Origin: an uncultured Clostridia bacterium
Lineage (GTDB): Bacteria; Bacillota; Clostridia; Christensenellales; Borkfalkiaceae
Assembly (NCBI GenBank): GCA_904373255.1
Contig: CAJFFD010000002.1
Span: 32,860 to 96,859 of the forward strand
DNA: 64,000 nt
Reading direction: 5' to 3'
Position numbers and translations under genes: made by a program. Shown in pieces: positions 8,026 through 18,463 of the stretch. A model generated the notes under the pieces. It did not search any database. It worked only from the letters and a program-made list of their open reading frames with translations, and was not told the origin of the DNA. Every line of letters starts with the position of its first letter. The stretch's first letter is position 1.

Positions 8026-9155
8026 ATCGCATTGCTGAAAAAATTGCCCGCATTTTCGATGTTGTTGCCACATTTGCGATCGGGGGCGTTGTCGTATGGT
8101 TGGGGTGCAAACATTATTACGAACAGCTTGATTCGGTACTCCTCATCCTTTGCCTGATCGGCGGCGGAATCGTATCGAGTGCGGTGTGCCGCATTTTTCA
8201 TGAGTTAGGGCATATTCTCATCGGATTGATCTGCGGTTTCCGCTTTAACAGTATGAGGGTCGGGTTTATTTATCTTTACCGCGACGAAGGAAGGCTTCGC
8301 GTCGCCGCCAGACGCTTGCCCGAGTCTCTTGCGGGCGCGACGGAGATGCTCCCGAAAAATGCGGACAACCTGTACGGCAAGTATCTCGCGGTTGTGTGCG
8401 GAGGACTTGCGTTTTCGCTTCTGTTCCTTGCGGGGGCAGAATTGGCGCTCGATTTTTACAGGCAGCTGCCGTTTGCCGCTTACGCACTCATCTGTACCGC
8501 ATTACCGTACGCCTTCCATATTTTCTTTTACAATGTACTGCCTTTTAACGACGACAATCTTGATACGGACGGCGCAATGCTCAAAGGTCTAATCAAAAAA
8601 GAGCCGTCTTATCTGACGGCAGTCAATATTTTGGCGATCGAGGCTTATCTTTACCAGGGTTTTACGCCGTCCGAAATCGACAAACAGTTGTATTTCGGTG
8701 CGCCGCAGCTTCCCGAAGACGACCTGAATTTCATCCTCCTGACGAATTACAGGCTCTCGTACTATATCGATGCGGGTGACAGGGAAAACGCCGCAAAAGC
8801 GTGCCAACGCCTTGAAGATCTTCTCGAATATGTACCTCAATACTATAAAAACGATATTACGGCGGATATCCTTTATTGCAAATGCCGAAGAGGGGATTAC
8901 GAAGGCGCGCGTAGGCTTTATCCGCAGGTCAGGCTGTATTTAAAAGGCGAGGGTTCTTTATCCGCTCACCGTATTTCCGCCGCATACGAGCTGTATGTGA
9001 ACGAAGACAAGGGCGCCGCCCTGCGGGAACTGAATGCAGCCGAAGAAAAGGCGGAAAGCTATTATATCAAAGGATTGGGTAAATACGAGCATAAACTGCT
9101 CGAAGGTATTCGCAATGATATCAAGACAGATATTTTTTACGAACCTGTTTTATAA
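8022..9155 (+). CDS. M50-like membrane zinc protease with C-terminal helical-repeat domain
   Basis: 377 residues. The N-terminal 190 residues hold about four hydrophobic segments, an HELGH zinc motif (residues 60-64) inside a membrane helix, and NVLPFNDDNLDTDG (171-184). The latter resembles the third-ligand N-x-x-P...DG motif of site-2 proteases. The C-terminal ~170 residues are soluble, helical and TPR-like (repeated A/L/Y/E-rich helices), a plausible substrate or partner platform. It is translationally coupled to ppx (4-base overlap) and ends the operon at a strong terminator. I do not recognise a named family; M50-type intramembrane protease is inferred from the two motifs and the topology. 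It is distinct from the compact M50 protease next to scpA. Confidence 0.7.
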   Translation: MNRIAEKIARIFDVVATFAIGGVVVWLGCKHYYEQLDSVLLILCLIGGGIVSSAVCRIFHELGHILIGLICGFRFNSMRVGFIYLYRDEGRLRVAARRLPESLAGATEMLPKNADNLYGKYLAVVCGGLAFSLLFLAGAELALDFYRQLPFAAYALICTALPYAFHIFFYNVLPFNDDNLDTDGAMLKGLIKKEPSYLTAVNILAIEAYLYQGFTPSEIDKQLYFGAPQLPEDDLNFILLTNYRLSYYIDAGDRENAAKACQRLEDLLEYVPQYYKNDITADILYCKCRRGDYEGARRLYPQVRLYLKGEGSLSAHRISAAYELYVNEDKGAALRELNAAEEKAESYYIKGLGKYEHKLLEGIRNDIKTDIFYEPVL

Positions 9156-9160
9156 AAGGT

Positions 9161-9200
9161 AAAAAGGCGAGGTCGAAATGTACCTCGCCCCTTTTATTTT
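9161..9200 (+). terminator. Bidirectional terminator between the M50-like gene and the Cys-rich gene
   Basis: AAAAAGGCGAGGT pairs with ACCTCGCCCCTTTT across an 8-base loop. It has A-rich and T-rich flanks on the two sides, so it could end the plus-strand operon and the minus-strand 51-codon gene. Confidence 0.8.
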
Positions 9201-9208
9201 GCGGGTGG

Positions 9209-9364
9209 TCAGCATAGTTTATGTGCATTGCCGTAACAATGCGGGCATACCCCGTCAGCTCCGCCGCAACAGCCTTCACAGAGAAACGCCCCGCATTCGC
9301 GGCACTCATATATCTCGCTTCCGTCGCATTCCTTTCCGCAATTGCAACACCGGAATTTTTCCAT
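9209..9364 (-). CDS. 51-residue, 12-cysteine zinc-ribbon-like protein
   Basis: A small open frame from the ATG at 9364 to the TGA at 9209, beginning MEKFRCCNCGKECDG. It has twelve cysteines in 51 residues, arranged as C-x2-C/C-x3-C pairs (CCNC, CRECG, CEGCC, CPHCYGNAHKLC), typical of two treble-clef or RING/B-box-like zinc sites. A GGAGG lies about 14 bases before the ATG, slightly far. It ends at the shared terminator with the opposite gene. There is no recognised family; similar tiny Cys-rich proteins are common in Clostridia. The regular Cys spacing argues for a real gene despite its size. Confidence 0.65.
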   Translation of the reverse strand: MEKFRCCNCGKECDGSEIYECRECGAFLCEGCCGGADGVCPHCYGNAHKLC

Positions 9365-9569
9365 AAATTGTTCACATGCCTCCGTTTCGCTTTATTTTCA
9401 AGTATGGAACAAAGGCTCTTTTTTTATTCGTGCAGGTGCGGAAATGCCGTCGGGATTTTCACGCTCCGCTGTCATCAGTCAAAAAAATCATTTTCGAGCC
9501 GCAGAAGGCTGTTTAACGGCGTTAAATGCGGTCACTTAAAATTTTAATCAAAAATCGACGGTAAATCGC

Positions 9570-9598
9570 TTCCGTTTTCGGGCAAAATATGCTATAAT
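9570..9598 (+). promoter_or_regulatory. Likely promoter of gyrBA
   Basis: A perfect TATAAT (9593-9598) is preceded at 17 bases by TTCCGT, a poor -35. The gyrB start is 53 bases after the -10, with CAGGAGA as ribosome binding site. The 200 bases before it (9390-9570) show nothing else I can name. Confidence 0.5.
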
Positions 9599-9632
9599 TA
9601 TAAGGTAAAAAATCCGCGACTTTTAATCGTAA

Positions 9633-11558
<1,926 letters not shown>

Positions 11559-11567
11559 GGTTGAACG

Positions 11568-14168
11568 ATGGCGAAAAAAGAGACAAGTCCGGAACTTACC
11601 GAAGAGTTTAAAAAGACTCTGGCAATGACAAACATGATCGACGTCGAGGTGGACGACGAGCTGAAAAAGTCCTTCATTGCCTATGCAATGGCGGTTAACG
11701 TCAGCCGTGCCATTCCCGACGTGCGCGACGGGTTGAAACCCGTGCATCGCCGCATTCTGTATTCCATGCACGAGATGGGGTTGTATAACGACAAGGCGTA
11801 CCGCAAGTGCGCCCGTATCGTCGGCGATGTATTGGGTAAATATCACCCGCACGGCGACAGAGCCGTCTATGACGCGCTCGTGCGCTTGGCGCAGGATTTT
11901 ACCATCAATTTCCCGCTCGTGGACGGGCACGGAAACTTCGGCTCCGTCGACGGCGACCCGCCCGCGGCAATGCGTTATACCGAGGCGAGGATGTCCAAAC
12001 TCGCGGCGGAAATGCTGCGCGACCTGGATAAAGAAACTGTCGATTATTATCCGACGTTCGACGATACCGGGATGCAGCCGTGCGTTTTGCCCGCACGATT
12101 CCCGAACCTGCTCGTAAACGGCAGCGACGGCATCGCGGTTGGCATGGCGACGAATATCCCGCCGCACAACCTCGCCGAAGTCATCGACGGGGTCATCGCG
12201 CAGATCGATAACCCCGAAATCTCCATCGATGAATTGATGGAACATATCCCCGCACCGGATTTCCCGACGGGAGCGATTTTGATGGGCAGGGCAGGCATCA
12301 AACGCGCCTATCGCACCGGCCGCGGCAATTATATTTTGCGCGCCCGCTGCGAAATAGAGGACTATACTTCGGGCAACACCCAACGCACACGCATCGTCGT
12401 AAGCGAAATCCCGTACCAGGTCAACAAGGCAAAGCTGATTGAAAACATTGCCGATTTGGTTAAAGATAAGCGCATCGAAGGCATTTCCGACATACGCGAA
12501 GAATCCGACCGCGACGGTATGCGCATCGTCATCGAGTTGCGCAAGGATGCGAACGCTCAGGTCGTTCTTAACCTTCTGTACAAGCACACACAACTGCAGA
12601 CCTCCAACGGCATAATCTTGCTTGCACTTGTGGACGGCGAGCCGAAAGTGCTCAATCTCAAGGAGTGCATACATTATTATATTGAACATCAGAAAGACGT
12701 CATCGTCCGCCGCACAAAATATGACCTGAACAAGGCAGAGGAGCGCGCGCACATCGTCGCGGGACTCGTTCTTGCGCTCGCGAATATCGACGAAGTCATC
12801 GCCATCATCAAGCAATCGGCGGATAAAAACGTTGCCTGCGAGAAGTTGATGCAGGCGTTTGAACTTTCGGACAAGCAGGCGAACGCGATCCTTGAAATGC
12901 GCTTGCAGCGCCTGACGTCCCTGGAAGTCGAAAAACTGCAGGAAGAGTTGGAACAGTTGGAACGCACGATTGCCGACCTGAAAGATATTCTCGCAAATGA
13001 GCAGAGAGTTCTCGACATCATTAAGACTGACCTTTGCACCATCCGAGACAGTTATCCAAGCGAACGCAAGACGGAACTTTCCTATGACTACGGCGAGATC
13101 GACGTCGAAGACCTTATAGAGGAAGAGGAAGTCGTCATTTCGATGACGCATTCCGGCTACGTCAAACGTCAGCCGGTTGCCGAATACAAGGCGCAGCGTC
13201 GCGGTGGGATGGGCGTCACTGCGCACAAACCGAAGGAAGAGGACTTCGTTGAAAAGCTATTTATCAGTTCCACGCACGACAATATTCTGTTCTTCTCCAG
13301 CTACGGAAAAGTTTACTGCATCAAAGGTTACGAAATTCCCGAGGCGCAGCGCCAGGCGCGAGGTCGCGCAATCGTCAATCTTTTGCAGATCGAGCAAGAC
13401 GAAAAGATCACAGCGGTCATTCCTTTGGCAAAAGATACGACCGGATATATTGCAATGGCAACGCGCAACGGGCTTATCAAAAAGACGTCGCTCGAAGAGT
13501 TCGAAAATATTCGCAAAGTCGGCAAAATCGCAATCAAGATCAACGAGGGCGATGAACTGATCTCTGTTCAGTTTACAACCGGCGAAGATGAACTGATTAT
13601 CGCATCCCGCGAGGGCAAGTGTATCCGCTTCAGCGAAAAAGATGTACGCCCGATGGGCAGGGATACGCAGGGCGTCAAAGCAATGAATCTCGGGGAATCG
13701 GACAGGCTCGTCGACATGCTTGTTGTCAAACCCGATTGCCAGATCCTGACGCTGACCTCAAAGGGATACGGCAAGCGTTCCGATGTCGAGGACTACCGTT
13801 TGCAGGGACGCGCGGGGAAGGGCATTAAAGCCGGCGTATTCAACGAAAAAACAGGGTACCTCGTCAACTTGAAGATTGTCAATGAGAACGAGGACATTAT
13901 GATCATCTCGAATAACGGAACAATTATCCGGATGCATGTATCGGATATTTCCATGATCGGCAGAAATACGCAGGGCGTGCGCGTTATGCGGCTGAAGGAT
14001 TCGGAGGTCGCGACAGTTGCCGTTGCGCCGCGAGAGGAAGACGAGCCGGAGCAGGCGAATGGCGCAGACGATAACGAATCGATTGCCGACGCCGAGACAT
14101 TGACCAAACCCGAAATCGAATCTCAAACGGATATTCTGATGGAAAACGATTCTGAAGACAGCGAATAG
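11568..14168 (+). CDS. gyrA: DNA gyrase subunit A
   Basis: Breakage-reunion subunit. The catalytic Tyr is Y137 in [11 protein letters not shown], and the six-bladed C-terminal DNA-wrapping domain carries the GyrA-box QRRGGMG (about residue 543). The 866-residue length is usual, with a long acidic tail. The quinolone-determining region reads [17 protein letters not shown]: the residue equivalent to E. coli Ser83 is Arg (R98) and the Asp87 equivalent (D102) is kept. It is co-transcribed with gyrB and followed by a long hairpin. Confidence 0.98.
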   Translation: MAKKETSPELTEEFKKTLAMTNMIDVEVDDELKKSFIAYAMAVNVSRAIPDVRDGLKPVHRRILYSMHEMGLYNDKAYRKCARIVGDVLGKYHPHGDRAVYDALVRLAQDFTINFPLVDGHGNFGSVDGDPPAAMRYTEARMSKLAAEMLRDLDKETVDYYPTFDDTGMQPCVLPARFPNLLVNGSDGIAVGMATNIPPHNLAEVIDGVIAQIDNPEISIDELMEHIPAPDFPTGAILMGRAGIKRAYRTGRGNYILRARCEIEDYTSGNTQRTRIVVSEIPYQVNKAKLIENIADLVKDKRIEGISDIREESDRDGMRIVIELRKDANAQVVLNLLYKHTQLQTSNGIILLALVDGEPKVLNLKECIHYYIEHQKDVIVRRTKYDLNKAEERAHIVAGLVLALANIDEVIAIIKQSADKNVACEKLMQAFELSDKQANAILEMRLQRLTSLEVEKLQEELEQLERTIADLKDILANEQRVLDIIKTDLCTIRDSYPSERKTELSYDYGEIDVEDLIEEEEVVISMTHSGYVKRQPVAEYKAQRRGGMGVTAHKPKEEDFVEKLFISSTHDNILFFSSYGKVYCIKGYEIPEAQRQARGRAIVNLLQIEQDEKITAVIPLAKDTTGYIAMATRNGLIKKTSLEEFENIRKVGKIAIKINEGDELISVQFTTGEDELIIASREGKCIRFSEKDVRPMGRDTQGVKAMNLGESDRLVDMLVVKPDCQILTLTSKGYGKRSDVEDYRLQGRAGKGIKAGVFNEKTGYLVNLKIVNENEDIMIISNNGTIIRMHVSDISMIGRNTQGVRVMRLKDSEVATVAVAPREEDEPEQANGADDNESIADAETLTKPEIESQTDILMENDSEDSE

Positions 14169-14188
14169 CACAAGAACAGCTTAACCCA

Positions 14189-14221
14189 CCTGCCCGCAAA
14201 TGAACTTCATTTGCGGGCAGG
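14189..14221 (+). terminator. Long perfect hairpin after gyrA
   Basis: CCTGCCCGCAAATGAA and its exact complement are separated by one base, 20 bases after the gyrA stop. The T-run is weak (GCTTTGC), so it may stabilise the 3' end as well as terminate. Confidence 0.7.
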
Positions 14222-14309
14222 CTTTGCAATGATTGGCAACATGGCAAAAAAATAGTAGTTTTTAAAGACCTGCAAACGCAACGTATTGAATTTTTCCGGA
14301 GGAAACGCC

Positions 14310-14659
14310 ATGAAAAAGTGGTTCGACGAAGAATATTCCTTTGAAATTGAGGTTACGGGGTTTTTACGGGGAGATCGCACTGAACATTATTGCAGAAACG
14401 GCGAGGAGATCGGAGACCGATATACCTGTACTTATGGATGCCCGGTCAATCGAGACGGTCAGGGGATTTGCTCCAAAACCATGATGATGTTATATATCCG
14501 ATTATGGAATCGGTTCGGAGCGGCGGCGATCTTGAAAACATTGGCGGCGACGGTAAATACAGTAAAACGATCGTCTGTCCGGACGGATGCGTCGTATTTC
14601 GTCTCACCGCCAAAAAAATTGGCTCGAAAAACTTTTTTCGAGATGGTTTGCTGAAATAA
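14310..14659 (+). pseudogene. Frameshifted TIGR04076 family gene
   Basis: Starts well: GGAGG (14298-14302), then MKKWFDEEYSFEIEVTGFLR, continuing through CTYGCPVNRDGQGICSKT. These Cys motifs are typical of TIGR04076 proteins. After that point the matching continuation (YPIMESVRSGGDLENIGG, then KTIVCPDGCVVFRL and a proper end at the TAA at 14657) is in the next frame. A one-base loss at about 14483-14500 explains it; reading straight on gives an unrelated tail. The family function is unknown (small Cys-containing proteins of anaerobes). Not needed by any neighbour. Confidence 0.7.
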
Positions 14660-14849
14660 ACTTCCGGGACATGGAGTTAGTTATTAAAACCTGATAGTGC
14701 AGATGTGCTTACTCAAAAGAGAAGAAGTCGCATAAAAGAAGGTGTAAAAAGAGGCACCAAAGCTGTTTCCGTTTTGTTTGCAATATGCAATAGAGCGCAG
14801 TTATAAAACTGAAATTTAGCGAAAAAATATAGCAGAAGAAGTTTGAAAG

Positions 14850-14875
14850 TGGGGAATAGATAAATCCCCATTTTT
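14850..14875 (+). terminator. Orphan intrinsic terminator
   Basis: TGGGGA pairs with TCCCCA over a 9-base loop, followed by T5. No gene ends immediately upstream, so a short untranslated transcript may end here. Confidence 0.5.
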
Positions 14876-14893
14876 CTATCAACTCGAATAGCT

Positions 14894-14931
14894 TTATCTA
14901 TGCGTAAAACACAGCTTTTACGCATAGATAA
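14894..14931. repeat. 16-bp perfect inverted repeat with 6-base loop
   Basis: TTATCTATGCGTAAAA and its exact complement are separated by CACAGC, about 240 bases upstream of the tyrosine recombinase gene. A binding site, recombination site or transcript hairpin are all possible. There is no T-run. Confidence 0.6.
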
Positions 14932-15134
14932 CGATAAAAACTCTTTAAAATACAGGGAGTTAATAAATACTTATTTAAAAATCATAAAATCTCAAAAAAC
15001 GACGAAACACGGCGAGTTCTATAACGTATCACATCGTTTCGCATCGTTGAATATGCGATTTTGGGCAGATATGCATACGAAAAAGCCTATAGCGTTGTTT
15101 GTGACAGAAAAATAAATCAAAAAATTATTTAGGA

Positions 15135-15163
15135 TTGCTTTTTACAAGAATTTGCGTTATAAT
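15135..15163 (+). promoter_or_regulatory. Sigma-A promoter of the xer-type gene
   Basis: TTGCTT, 17-base spacer, TATAAT. The start codon (15171) is only 7 bases after the -10, at the expected transcription start, so the mRNA would be leaderless. Confidence 0.7.
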
Positions 15164-15170
15164 TGTTACT

Positions 15171-16223
15171 ATGAATGAAAAAAATTTCTATCAATCGCGC
15201 AATCAAAAAAATCTGGAAAAGATCCAGTACCTTTTGGAAGAACTTCCTCCCTTTGTGGAAGACTATTTTGTAGGAATTGAAAACCAAACGAGTACTTTGA
15301 CAAGATTAAACTACGCCTACGATCTTCGCATATTTTTCGATTATCTTGTGAAAAAGGTTTTTCGCGGTAAAACCGTTTTGGATTTATCCTTGAATGACCT
15401 CGAACGCATTCAGGCGTATGATATTGAACGATTTTTGAGTTATCTGAACCGCTATAGCTTCAACGGAAAAGCGGAAAGTTGCAGCGAACGCGCTAAAGCG
15501 CGAAAATTGTCGTCGGTGCGCGCGATGTTTAAATATTTTTTCTCCAGAGAACGCATTCAGGTTGACAATGCCGCAAAAGTATCCCTTCCCAAGATTCACG
15601 AAAAAGAAATTATTCGCCTGGAAGTAAACGAGGTTGCCGATCTTTTAAATTGCGCGGATTCCGGTTCAGGCATGACGGAACACCAGCAGGCATTCCACGA
15701 AAAAACAAAAATTCGGGATGTTGCAATTTTGACGCTTTTTTTAGGCACCGGAATCCGAATCAGTGAGTTGGTTGGATTAAACAATGAGGATATCGACTTT
15801 ACAAATTATAGCTTCCGCGTGACTCGAAAAGGCGGTAATCAAACAATCCTCTATTTTTCGGACGAAGTCGCCGATGCTTTGGCTAAATATATTGCATTTA
15901 AGGAAGAATGCAAAGATATTCCCGAAGGCGAGCATGCTCTGTTTCTTTCCTTGAAAAAGAATCGCATCAGCATACGCGCTGTCGAAAATCTTGTAAAAAA
16001 ATACAGCCGTATTATCGCTCCGCTGAAAAAAATTTCGCCACATAAATTGCGAAGCACCTACGGTACGCAATTGTATCGGGAAACTAAAGATATATATGTC
16101 GTCGCCGATGTGCTCGGGCATAAAGACGTGAACACAACCAAAAAGCATTATGCCGCCATCAGCGAAGATATACGTCGTTCGGTTGCAGGAAAGGTAAAAT
16201 TGCGCGATAATGACGATAAATAA
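15171..16223 (+). CDS. Xer-like tyrosine recombinase
   Basis: 350-residue tyrosine site-specific recombinase. It has an N-terminal SAM-like core-binding domain (about residues 25-125) and a catalytic domain with the full set R196 (GTGIRISEL), K220 (TRKGG), H291-x-x-R294 (HKLRST), H317 (LGHKD) and nucleophile Y327. The clean tetrad and the chromosomal neighbour hflX argue for a resident Xer-type protein acting on replicon dimers rather than a phage integrase, though no dif site was recognised here. The ATG is chosen by family fit; a TTG at 15135 is the -35 box itself. There is no Shine-Dalgarno. Confidence 0.85.
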   Translation: MNEKNFYQSRNQKNLEKIQYLLEELPPFVEDYFVGIENQTSTLTRLNYAYDLRIFFDYLVKKVFRGKTVLDLSLNDLERIQAYDIERFLSYLNRYSFNGKAESCSERAKARKLSSVRAMFKYFFSRERIQVDNAAKVSLPKIHEKEIIRLEVNEVADLLNCADSGSGMTEHQQAFHEKTKIRDVAILTLFLGTGIRISELVGLNNEDIDFTNYSFRVTRKGGNQTILYFSDEVADALAKYIAFKEECKDIPEGEHALFLSLKKNRISIRAVENLVKKYSRIIAPLKKISPHKLRSTYGTQLYRETKDIYVVADVLGHKDVNTTKKHYAAISEDIRRSVAGKVKLRDNDDK

Positions 16224-16296
16224 CTCATTTTATCGCATTTATGTGTGACATAGTACTATATATAACCGTAAAAATATTAAAATTGAGACATATTTA

Positions 16297-17523
16297 ATGT
16301 TTGAATCTGAAAAGAATATACAAGAAAAGATTTATATTATACAGCCGGTTTTGGGAGAAAATTACCGTTCTTTGCAACAGGAGGCGGTTTCATTGATCGA
16401 AAATTCCGGCTCGGCATATGCCGGAACAATTTATCAGAACATACGCGAAATCAATCCGGCAACGTACATTGGAGCCGGCAAATTATCCGAATTGCGCGAA
16501 AGGCTTGCCGGATTGGATATTACGGTGCTTTTCAATGGCGACCTGTCCCCTTCGCAGACCCTCAATATTTCTTCTGCTCTCGATGATCGAAAAGTAATCG
16601 ACAGAACTACTCTGATTTTAGATATTTTTGCCCGCAACGCAAATAGCAACGAAGGAAAATTACAGGTCGAGCTTGCACAGTTGCAATATAATTATCCGCG
16701 GTTAAAAGGAAAAGGCTCCGCTCTTTCCCGTTTAGGAGGCGGTATCGGCACGCGCGGTCCGGGAGAAACAAAACTCGAAACGGACAGGCGCCGCATACGC
16801 GAAAGAATTGATTATCTTGAAAAGAAACTGGAGAGTTTGAAGAACAATCGCCGGCTGATTGCATCCCGAAGAAAAAAAGACAATATATGCACAATTTCCT
16901 TGGTTGGTTACACAAATACCGGCAAATCAACACTTTTGAACTGCCTTACGGGAGCGGACATTTATGCCGCCGATCGGCTGTTTGCAACATTGGACACGAC
17001 ATCGCGCAAACTTATCATAGACGGCAGAGATTATCTTTTGACAGACACAGTAGGATTTTTGCGCGAATTGCCCCACAATTTAATTTCGGCTTTTCATTCG
17101 ACACTGGAAAGCGCTTTGAACTGCGATTTGCTTCTTATTGTTTGTGACGCAACCGACGACTATGCAATGCAACTTGACACTACATTAAAGACTTTGGATG
17201 AACTTCATTGTGAAGTTCCGTATCTTACCGTCATGAACAAAAGCGAAAGCCTGGCTTCATTCGACGGATTTCCCCGCGACAGTATCTTTATTTCGGCAAA
17301 ACACGGCGTCGGCTTGGAAGGATTAAAAAGCAAAATTGCGGAGTTCTTTTCTGAAAACCTTTCCAGAATCCGCCTGCGGATTCCCTACCTGAACATCGGC
17401 GAATACGAAAAGCTGAAGCGGTTTGCAACAGAGCGAAGCATTTTTTACAGCGGAGATGCTGTAGAGATCGAAGCCGACGTGGAGAATCGGTTTTTGCACA
17501 AATTTGACCCCTTCCGCGCGTAA
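16297..17523 (+). CDS. hflX: GTPase HflX
   Basis: Ribosome-associated GTPase that rescues or splits stalled 70S ribosomes under stress. The N-terminal HflX domain has the glycine-rich RLGGGIGTRGPGETKLE signature, followed by a helical linker and a G domain with G1 GYTNTGKST (204-212), G3 DTVGFLRELP and a G4 motif NKSE (usually NKxD). Its 408 residues are normal. It follows the recombinase by 73 bases. Ribosome-binding-site pairing before the ATG is weak. Confidence 0.95.
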   Translation: MFESEKNIQEKIYIIQPVLGENYRSLQQEAVSLIENSGSAYAGTIYQNIREINPATYIGAGKLSELRERLAGLDITVLFNGDLSPSQTLNISSALDDRKVIDRTTLILDIFARNANSNEGKLQVELAQLQYNYPRLKGKGSALSRLGGGIGTRGPGETKLETDRRRIRERIDYLEKKLESLKNNRRLIASRRKKDNICTISLVGYTNTGKSTLLNCLTGADIYAADRLFATLDTTSRKLIIDGRDYLLTDTVGFLRELPHNLISAFHSTLESALNCDLLLIVCDATDDYAMQLDTTLKTLDELHCEVPYLTVMNKSESLASFDGFPRDSIFISAKHGVGLEGLKSKIAEFFSENLSRIRLRIPYLNIGEYEKLKRFATERSIFYSGDAVEIEADVENRFLHKFDPFRA

Positions 17524-17569
17524 CTGCGTACAGCAGACATAAGTATCTGCGTACAGCAGACATAAGTAT
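17524..17569 (+). repeat. Two exact 23-bp tandem copies directly after the hflX stop
   Basis: The unit CTGCGTACAGCAGACATAAG plus TAT is present twice head to tail, starting at the base after the hflX TAA. Probably a recent slippage duplication; a terminator follows 12 bases later. Confidence 0.85.
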
Positions 17570-17581
17570 TTCTATCGTTTC

Positions 17582-17621
17582 AAAAAAGGGAGTCACCTCG
17601 ATTCAGGTGACTCCCTTTTTT
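17582..17621 (+). terminator. Bidirectional terminator after hflX
   Basis: A 17-bp stem (A6, then GGGAGTCACCT, with exact complement) and 6-base loop, ending in T6. It can also act on the minus strand for the histidine phosphatase remnant. Confidence 0.9.
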
Positions 17622-17701
17622 GATGTGTTTTGCAATATTCTGTCATCAGATAAAAATTCATCCGTTTCTCGTTTGAGACTGGCTGTCTTTGCGCCCAGAC
17701 A

Positions 17702-18309
17702 TCAGATCCCCTTTGTCAGTTCCGTAATTACGCCCTGCAAAAAAGACACATCGGCAAGACTTATCAGCGCAGGGGCTCCGCCGTTGTAACGGACTACGGT
17801 AACCGATGCATTCGGCACCCACGGAATATCTTTCATTCGCTCCAACGGCACCCCCTGCCAATAACATTGCATCGCGCGCAGGAAACCTGCATGCGTGCCG
17901 ATCAAAACTGTTTTCCCGACATTTGCCTCTGCAATCTCTCCGACCGCCGCACGCCCGTGCAGCGAGCCAAGCCGATATTTTCACACCAAACCATATAGTC
18001 ATTTTTATAATTTTCGGCAATGTACCGGATAGGACATTCCTCCCACAACCCGCCGTAGATTTCCCGCAACCGAGCATTTGTCTGAACAGGCAGATGCAGC
18101 GCTTTTGCGATCGGTAAAACCGTATCACGCGCACGTTTCAGGTCGCTTGAATAAACAGCATCGACCGTATATTTTTTGAGGATAAAATTTTTCAATGCAG
18201 TCACCTGCTTTTTCCCCAACCCGGAAAGGGAAACATCCGCCTGTCCGGTAAAAAGCCCTCTTTCGTTCGATTCACTTTCACCATGCCTTACAAAGATAAG
18301 TTCTGTCAT
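17702..18309 (-). pseudogene. Broken histidine phosphatase (phosphoglycerate mutase-like)
   Basis: The N-terminal half is intact: LIFVRHGESESNERG with the catalytic RHG His, and YSSDLKRARDT. After ENIGLARCTG the frame is lost. The rest (GEIAEANVGKTVLIGTHAGFLRAM with the second catalytic His, down to ELTKGI) continues in another frame. Relatives have a GGES-V...R segment between these halves that is missing, so a small deletion with a frameshift near 17946-17960 is the best explanation. The Shine-Dalgarno (GGAG) and start are fine. Without repair the product lacks the C-terminal active-site His. Confidence 0.75.
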
Positions 18310-18414
18310 ATCACTCCGAAAATAAAAAGTAGTAATATCAATTTGTACCAGCGCAAGCAGTTCCCAAGCTGCTTCAAATCCGCTGTCCCTGCAGGAAGGC
18401 GGACGCTATACACC

Positions 18415-18446
18415 ATAAAGCAGCCGCTCGCGGGCGGCTGCTTTAT
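18415..18446 (-). terminator. Terminator hairpin after scpB
   Basis: ATAAAGCAGCCGC pairs exactly with GCGGCTGCTTTAT, loop 6 bases, 17 bases past the scpB stop. It lacks a long U-run but is the only hairpin at the operon end. Confidence 0.7.
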
Positions 18447-18463
18447 AAGTCCTGCTATGCTTT

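Larger units (their letters stand above)
14660..15134. other. 475-base AT-rich stretch without a recognisable gene
   Basis: Lower GC than the rest of the window. It contains one intrinsic-terminator-like hairpin (14850-14875) and one 16-bp inverted repeat (14894-14931). A 71-codon open frame (14900-15115, plus) and a 70-codon one (14713-14925, minus) both begin inside the inverted repeat, so their N-termini look alike (MRKxxxLRID) purely because of the palindrome. Neither has a ribosome binding site or a recognisable motif, and I do not call them genes. It could be debris of a lost element beside the recombinase gene, or hold a small RNA ending at 14875. Confidence 0.5.

Noticed and set aside
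14713-15115. Two divergent ~70-codon frames beginning MRKxxxLRID, looking like a duplicated gene pair
   Set aside because: The similar N-termini are produced by the perfect inverted repeat at 14894-14931; the remainder is unrelated and lacks start signals.
15171-16223. Integrase of a prophage or integrative element
   Set aside because: No other phage, conjugation or attachment-site features surround it; hflX follows directly, which fits a resident Xer-like gene.
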